Below, one piece after another: positions 58,090-64,000 of a stretch of DNA of 64,000 nucleotides. Numbering within the stretch: position 1 is the stretch's first letter; every line of letters starts with the position of its first letter. Under the pieces are notes generated by a model. The model was not told the DNA's origin, ran no database searches, and worked only from the letters and a program-made list of their open reading frames with translations. The DNA comes from Oxytricha trifallax (lineage: Eukaryota; Ciliophora; Spirotrichea; Sporadotrichida; Oxytrichidae): the NCBI GenBank assembly GCA_000711775.1, contig ARYC01018357.1, forward strand, positions 1 through 64,000. The letters are read 5' to 3'. A program made the translations under genes and the position numbers.

Positions 58090-58717
58090 TCATGCCTTTT
58101 CCTTGATATTGAAGCAAATCTTAGCGAATTCGATGATATCAATAAGTCCATCGTTGTCTGCATCTACCTCCTTAATCATCTCATCCACCATGCCCTCGTC
58201 CATAGGATCTCCTAGTTTAGTCATTGCCCATCTCAACTCTGGAACCTGCAACTTCCCATCTTTATCGTTATCGAATAGTTTCATTGCTTCAATCAACTCA
58301 TCAATAAATACTTAATGCTATTGAAAAATCAAACAATATCATCAATAGTGTCTGTGTCTTGTAGCTTCCTATCTACAATCTTCATGACAGTCTTTCTATT
58401 AACTAAATTGCTGGAATTAGAGTCAAATTCTTGCACAAATTCCTTCATTTCCTTCTCAGTAGGATTGAACTTCAACCAACGCAGTAGAGTGCCCAACTCC
58501 ACATAAGAAATTTGATTGTCCTTATCCTTGTCAAAGATGTCGAAGCACTCATTGATCTCGTATTTAATGTCATCGTTCAGCATCAATAAAAGTCATAATA
58601 AAACTTAAGATATAGTACTATTTGCATCTTGTACTCAGTCTTGTCTTCTTCGTCAGCACCTGCAATGTTGTTGTTGGTGTTATTGTTCAAAGTATCGCCT
58701 AAATCGTTATCTGCCAT
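58090..58717 (-). CDS. Calmodulin/centrin-like EF-hand protein, 3 MDSs
   Basis: The ATG at 58,717 gives MADNDLGDTLNNNTNNNIAG and an acidic lead. EF1 loop is at residues 48-59 (DKDKDNQISYVE), EF2 degenerate at 84-95 (DSNSSNLVNRKT), EF3 at 121-132 (DNDKDGKLQVPE), EF4 at 157-168 (DADNDGLIDIIE). TGA at 58,090. MDS order is normal. Two IESs are removed through pointers GATGC and TATTGATGA, giving 180 aa. The Asn-rich head and dead second hand set it apart from true calmodulin; it is likely a calcium sensor, possibly cytoskeletal. It sits between scrambled pieces of V-ATPase G and SF-assemblin. Confidence 0.92.
58307..58347 (-). other. 41-bp IES in EF-hand gene
   Basis: Pointer TATTGATGA (gene strand) at 58,298-58,306 and 58,339-58,347. 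Without removal the frame stops at DDIV. Confidence 0.9.
58585..58628 (-). other. 44-bp IES in EF-hand gene
   Basis: Pointer GATGC (gene strand) at 58,580-58,584 and 58,624-58,628. Removal joins TEYKM to LNDDI in frame. Confidence 0.88.
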
Positions 58718-58894
58718 TCCTCACACACTCTTTTTTATATTCTTAATTTATTTAATTAATTTCTCTACAATTTTCTAGCTTAATTCATCTAAGCATTTGC
58801 ATTCTATTATATTTTTTAACATGAGAGTGCATAGTTTTAACGTAATTTTCAAAATATTTGTGAAATATAAATAATTGAAAAATAACAATCAATA

Positions 58895-59298
58895 ATGGCA
58901 TCTGCTCACTAATTGAACCCACTCACTCAGAAAATGTCCTCGGCTTTCGCTTCCAAGTACATCGACCGAGTGTCAAAGATCACAGAACGCCTCAATGATT
59001 TGCATCTGAACATCGAACAGGAGAAATTCATGAAGCTAGAGAGCGTAGACTAGAAAATTGAATAATATAATATATTTTATTATAATTTCTAGACATTTTT
59101 CATTGAATATAGTAAAATATATATTAGTGAATAGGTAGATGAGAAAATATTGGACTGGCACGATACGAATAATAAGAAATTTGGGGTTTTCAGGGAACGC
59201 ATTAACGAATTTGTGAGATACATAGAAGAGGACAAGCAGGCCAAGGAGTACTCACATGAAAACAGACTCTAAGAACTCAAGAATTTAGAGGCAAAAAT
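58895..59298 (+). CDS. SF-assemblin gene, MDSs 1 and 2 (5' end)
   Basis: The ATG at 58,895 reads MASAHQLNPLTQKMSSAFAS, KYIDRVSKITERLNDLHLNI, EQEKFMKLESVDQK in MDS1 (to 59,058). MDS2 (59,142-59,298) continues ILDWHDTNNKKFGVFRERIN, EFVRYIEEDKQAKEYSHENR, LQELKNLEAK, ending at the 17-bp pointer used by MDS3. The IES between them uses pointer AGAAAAT. The N-terminal non-helical head followed by a long coiled coil is the SF-assemblin pattern. The promoter should lie upstream of 58,895, in the short gap shared with the divergent EF-hand gene. Confidence 0.93.
59059..59148 (+). other. IES between MDS1 and MDS2 of SF-assemblin (90 bp)
   Basis: Pointer AGAAAAT at 59,052-59,058 and 59,142-59,148; the joined reading is VDQKILDW. 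Confidence 0.9.
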
Positions 59299-59639
59299 AT
59301 AAATAATATTTATGATATTGCTCTAAAAAAAGGCAAATTAAATTGAATGGGACTATAATTATTAGTTAAATATGCAAATAACTATAAAAAAATATTTATC
59401 TGAGTTAATAAATTAAAAATATGTTTTAAAAAAAGGATTTTTATTAGAATTAACACCATTTGATATTTGTTAACTTTATCATTTTTGGATCACAAAATTT
59501 CTTAGGATAATTTAAATACAATAATTTATAGTTTTTTTATTTATAATAAATTTTAATAATCTTCAACTCCAACTGCTTTGAGGTATTTTGATGTGCTAAC
59601 TCTATAAATTATAGTAATCAAATTAATTTAATTATTATT

Positions 59640-62498
59640 AATTAAATTAAATTTAACTACTGCTACATCTGTAAATAACTTATTTAATGCTGGAAATCCA
59701 CAATTTTTTAACGATTAAAAATACCATCACATCAGGAATTGATTCTATATTTGTAGCTAATGGTATGTATTTTATTTTTTTTAAAAATTCCTTGTATAAT
59801 TCATAAAAAATAACTTTAAGTTTAATTTTATATTTCGAAGGTGCTAACTTGGCATGAATTCATCCTCCAACGGGAACAACTTTAAGTATATTATATTTCA
59901 ATAAATACAATTAGAAAAATTCCATTGTTATTTATCATAAATATAATATAGTTTTATTCAATTTACTTATTGAGAATGATGTGGATTACACAGTGTATTT
60001 ATGGATTTTATAAATATTATAAATATACAAAGCCAATTAGTCTGCAAGTTCTATGTAAGTTCCAAGTTTTTTTTCCTGTAAAATTAAGTTTTTTTAACTT
60101 AGAGAATGGATCAAATAACATCTTATAAAAATTTAGTCAATTTTGATATTTATATATATAAATATATTTAATATTTAGGTTTCGATGAGAGATTTTGCAT
60201 TGGTGCTGATATACTTACGATATTTTTCTATTTCTTAGTCATAAACATGCCTTTCGAAATATTGAAATAAATTCTCGAAGATTATAAATCAATTACTGCA
60301 GTATTTTAAGATTAAAGCTTTCCATCCTTCCAGGATTAATGACTTATGTTTTTACTAAACTAGATATTGCTTCTCATCTAAATTTGAGATATATCAATAT
60401 AAATGATTCTCAATCGACTATCTCAACTATTTTGGCATTATTTGGTGCACTTGCATTTTGGGGATATTTCGTATTTTGCATGATTTAAGCAAGACACTTT
60501 TATAAAAAATTGGATTAGTAAAGAGCTGACAGAAAGGGCTAATAGCTATGAGAAGAGCAAATTAGAGATAGTCAAATATATAAAGGACACATAATTCTCA
60601 AGGACTATGCTATTGATTAATAAATATCAAGCTACATCTCACCATATTTTTCACAATTATAATGTAATTTAAGACTTTCGCATTTACTGGCTTGATTATA
60701 ACAAATAAAATTCAGTATTATTTATAAGGAAGTATGATTTTGAATTTATTGACTATAACAATCGTGCTTTTATTTCAACTATTTAATTCTTGACTACTTA
60801 ATGCTAAAAATAAAAATATCATTATATTAAAAATAAACTTGAATTCCTTAAAATTATTTAAAAATTGTATATTTATGCATAAATGATCTTTAACGAAATA
60901 GCAGTCTTTAAAATATAATGCAAGCCCACCAATTCATCCAAAAATCTCAAATAAACCAAAATGATTCCAAATAAATGACTTCGATATTTGTATCTGATAC
61001 TCCTAGTTCTCGATCTTTGATATTTTCAAAACAATCAACAATTAAAAATTTATTCCAAAATTTTTTACGTAATATGAATAACTCTCTGTTCTTTTAATAT
61101 CTAATATTGAAAATATTTCATTGCCAATTAAGTTGAAACCTGATAGGATGGAGGATGGTAAAATTGATAGTCAAATAATTAAAGAAGGAAATTTAGGTCC
61201 TTCTCTTCACATATCTGAGCTAATTTATATTTTTTATTTTATTTGATTAATAACTTAAATTTTAAAATAAAAAGTATAAATACTGTTTTTAATAAAATAA
61301 ATTTATTTGAAGAGTTTATCAAAGCTCAAAAATAAAATTGTGAAAAGAGTATATGATGAATAAAAAACCATTGCGAGCTAATAAATTAAGGAATATCAGT
61401 GACAGATATGTAATTGAAGTAATAAAGTTGCAAATTCTTATCAATCTGAGTATTACTCATACTTTAAATAATTTATTAGAACAAAAAATTATTTATTGTT
61501 TATAAATTTTATCAGAAAATATAAAAAACATTTCAAATATTTAATTCCATTTTCACAATATGACTAAGAAGATTAATCCTAAAATGAAGAGAATATGGCT
61601 GATTTAAATGAACTATATGATAGATACATAAATATAGAATTTGGGTTAAACGATAAAAACTTGGCTCTATCCGAAGAAATAAATAGTTTTAATCGAAAGA
61701 ATAAAGAAAGAGATTCAATTAGAATGATTAAAAGTATACTGAATAGTGAAACTAATGATTAAAATAAAGATATTATATATATATATATATATATATATAA
61801 ATTAAGAAAATTATTAATAAAAGCTTCAAAGTTCGTTTAAATTTCAATCCAAATATTAATATTTAAAATTAATATTATGAAATTTATATTAAGTCATAAA
61901 TTTAATTTAATAACAAATATTAATTGGGAAATATTTACCATGACTTTTATTTTATAATTAATTTTATTATGTTTTTATAAATATTTATTATTTAATAAGT
62001 AATACATTAAGAAATGATATTTATAATGAAAGAAATAATTTTTTTTCATATTTGAATCAATTTATGATTTACAATTTATATATATCTACAGACAAACTTT
62101 TTTTTAAATAAAAATTTTAAATATGATTCTTTAGATAAGATAATTTAAATTTATAGGAATATTGAATTATATTTTGAAAATAATAATAAAAGACTAGTCT
62201 TTATCCTTTTGTTGAATGTCTTTAAGAAATTATATTATTAATACAAATTTAATTAACAATTTTAGATCTATCTCATTAATAGTCTGTCATTCCATTTTAT
62301 ATGCAATTACATAAAAATTTTGATAATAAAAGTATGTTATATGATATAAACCCCAATACATATATGCGTGATAGTTTTATAAGTTGGTATAGTGATGATT
62401 TAATATCGATAAATAGCGAAATTCCAAACTTCACAATTTAACTTATTATGAGAGGGCCAATTCAAGAGTCTTAGAAAGAGAGTCTTTAAGAATGCTGA
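59640..62498 (+). CDS. Ciliate membrane protein, C-terminal part with cytoplasmic tail
   Basis: N-terminal pieces near 59,720-59,760 (NTITSGIDSIFVAN) and 60,185-60,300 (FDERFCIGADILTIFFYFLV, INMPFEILKQILEDYKSI) are separated by introns or IESs. From 60,330: LPGLMTYVFTKLDIASHLNL, then transmembrane LALFGALAFWGYFVFCMIQA. After another break comes KNWISKELTERANSYEKSKL and a long tail, with further pieces at 61,110-61,230, 61,440-61,780 (ENMADLNELYDRYINIEFGL) and 62,265-62,498 (MRDSFISWYSDDLISINSEI, ending TGA). The INMPFEILKQ region followed by a membrane segment resembles the C-terminal end of large ciliate surface proteins. Exon and MDS limits are not fully resolved. The upstream extracellular part is not seen. 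Confidence 0.6.
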
Positions 62499-63121
62499 TA
62501 ATTGCAGTTCGAGTGTTCTAGTGATCATATATTGTTGAAAGTGTTCCTTATACTATACTTAGTCCATATGTCCATAAAATCCAGTAGCTTTCCCAACTAC
62601 TTTTTGCAAAAATTCAACTTTAGTATAAACCCCCCTCTTATAGGGTCTAAAATCCAGTCTGAAGTCTAGAATCCAAAGCCAGTCTGGACCCCCTTCAACC
62701 ATGACCTCGATTTTCGAAAACGAGTGCCTTTGCTTTCCATTCTACTTTCACTGCACATTTCTACTGGTTATATGTACGTTATGAACAGTATAGGGTTGAA
62801 TTCGCCATTAGGCCCTCGGATTTTTCGATTTTTCCAAAAAGCCAATTTTCAATGAGGCCAGACTCGAAAAGCACTCAAATGACCCATGGCGGGTCCGCCA
62901 TTTCTTGCAAGCCTACTTTTTTCACCTTTATATGTTGGTATTAACATAAGCAATGTATCTGAACTGGTTTGCAGGCTGTAGCTCTTTAAATCCAATGGAT
63001 AAGTGAAGAAGAGAGGTTTTTCTTATAGTAAATTTGAAGAATCTAGAGGTATTTTTTAATAATCCACCTATTAAATTTAAAAATCCAGTATATAATACTA
63101 TAATCAAAACTTAAAAATACC
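62499..63121. other. GC-richer non-coding region upstream of the last gene
   Basis: 62,540-62,950 has much higher G+C and no long frame. Contains C-tracts (ACCCCCCTCTTATAGGG, GGACCCCCTTC) and GGCGGGTCCGCC. Probably retained macronuclear 5' or subtelomeric DNA of the following gene, or the 3' region of the previous one. Confidence 0.45.
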
Positions 63122-64000
63122 ATGAATCCAGCCCAAGAGCGGGATCAGCTTGCTGAGTCTTTTCCCCTATAGATTGAAGAACGAAGCCCTGGTAAGCTTT
63201 TTTCCTTTACTAAGCACCTATATTAGAGTTAAGGAATGATAATTCAAATGAATAGTTAGCTCAACTTCTTGAGCAGGGTGATCGGATTTTTGAAAATCTT
63301 GAAGCCAAGGCTAATATTGATGAGGGCGGCAAAGTGAAGGGCATTAAAGCTGAGTACAAGGGAGCCCAAGATAGCGTCAAAACCAATAGAGCAAAGGAAT
63401 TCCTACATTTAAACAACTATGATTTGAGTCTCCTGTTGTATCAGGAGGATTTCAAAGGCTATTAAAAGACATGGGATTTTAAGAACGTTGTGAGAAAGTT
63501 TATAAACAATAACAAAAGCAAGAAAGCCAAGAACAGCAGTGATACCAAGTCACTGGCCTCTGAAAATCTTAACCACTCCCTCTCAAACGAGGAAATGAAG
63601 GTGAGTGAGTTCCAGACTACTGTGAGCTTAGCAAGTGAATCAATGCAAGCTCCAAGACCCTTACCTTAGCTGGTTATTAACTATGGCTCAATCATTGGCC
63701 ATGAGATGTTGGTCAAGCACTTTGAAAGTTTCAAATAATCAAATTATTAATAAAAGGAACAGATCCTTCAAGATATAATGGCCCGCAACACCCAATCACT
63801 CTTTTCGTTCCTTTAGCACTTTGAGATGGCAAATGAACCCTAAGTGAACCAAGGGCTCTTCTATTTAATTACAGAGTTGATCTCAAGTAACTAAAAGCTA
63901 GACTAAGACTCCAAGGCTCGTATCTTCTTGGCTGCCCTCAGTTACTATACAGGGGAAAAATATCAGCCAGAAGAGAACTTAATATAAGAAGCAATTCTCT
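63122..64000 (+). CDS. Host gene, unrecognised, runs off the window
   Basis: The ATG at 63,122 gives MNPAQERDQLAESFPLQIEE, RSP; then a 68-nt intron (63,192-63,259) with GTAAGC...GTTAG borders, the acceptor being the one that keeps the frame (SPAQLLEQGDRIFENLEAKA). Exon 2 stays open to the window end with Gln-TAA/TAG: AEYKGAQDSVKTNRAKEFLH, NVVRKFINNNKSKKAKNSSD, NYGSIIGHEMLVKHFES, ARIFLAALSYYTGEKYQPEE. At least 270 residues, soluble, mixed charge, mostly helical in look. No IES in this part, and G+C is higher than the surroundings as expected for macronuclear coding DNA. No domain recognised. Confidence 0.85.

Noticed and set aside
58103-58506. Plus-strand frames opposite the EF-hand gene
   Set aside because: Antisense shadows of the four-EF-hand coding sequence.

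Overview
Kind of genome. This looks like germline (micronuclear) DNA of a stichotrich ciliate of the Oxytricha/Stylonychia/Tetmemena group. Evidence read from the sequence: coding stretches stay open only if TAA and TAG are glutamine and TGA is the sole stop; the DNA is very AT-rich; there are many TBE-type transposons whose ends carry the hypotrich telomere repeat (C4A4/G4T4) and which duplicate a 3-bp ANT target; and genes at the right end are cut into macronuclear-destined segments (MDSs) joined through short direct repeats (pointers), two of them in scrambled order. The species cannot be fixed from sequence alone. No rRNA, tRNA or CRISPR array was recognised.

Layout. 1-1,157: two short host coding pieces. 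1,158-13,687: three TBEs (4.08, 3.98 and 3.01 kb, each with ATT target duplications); the second sits inside a palindromic foldback element. 14,367-15,124: an inverted-repeat element. 17,067-52,330: four paralogues (A-D) of a ciliate membrane-protein family. A and C each carry a TBE at the same codon with the same AGT duplication; B is a truncated relic fused to TBE remains; D is uninterrupted. Between them lie a minus-strand host gene split by a 1.6-kb foldback (26.7-29.7 kb), a TBE of divergent type with nearly intact transposase, 22K and zinc-finger/kinase genes (42.4-46.3 kb), a palindrome with 317-bp arms (37.1-37.9 kb), and two families of TA-flanked short inverted-repeat elements.

53,309-59,298 holds a mosaic of four host genes. 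An SF-assemblin gene has MDS order 4-5-6 ... 3 ... 1-2 on the plus strand. A V-ATPase subunit G gene on the minus strand has its 3' MDS upstream of its 5' MDS. A histidine-acid-phosphatase gene and a four-EF-hand gene with two tiny IESs fill the gaps. 59.6-62.5 kb holds a membrane-protein gene, and a further host gene starts at 63,122 and runs off the window.

How it works together. Joining segments at the observed pointers gives uninterrupted proteins of 258 aa (SF-assemblin), 115 aa (V-ATPase G) and 180 aa (EF-hand), which is strong internal proof of the rearrangement map. Likewise, removing the TBEs in A and C together with one AGT restores the frame of the conserved protein. The window shows developmental DNA elimination at several levels: complete transposons, foldback elements that fill whole IESs, and IESs as small as 24 bp.
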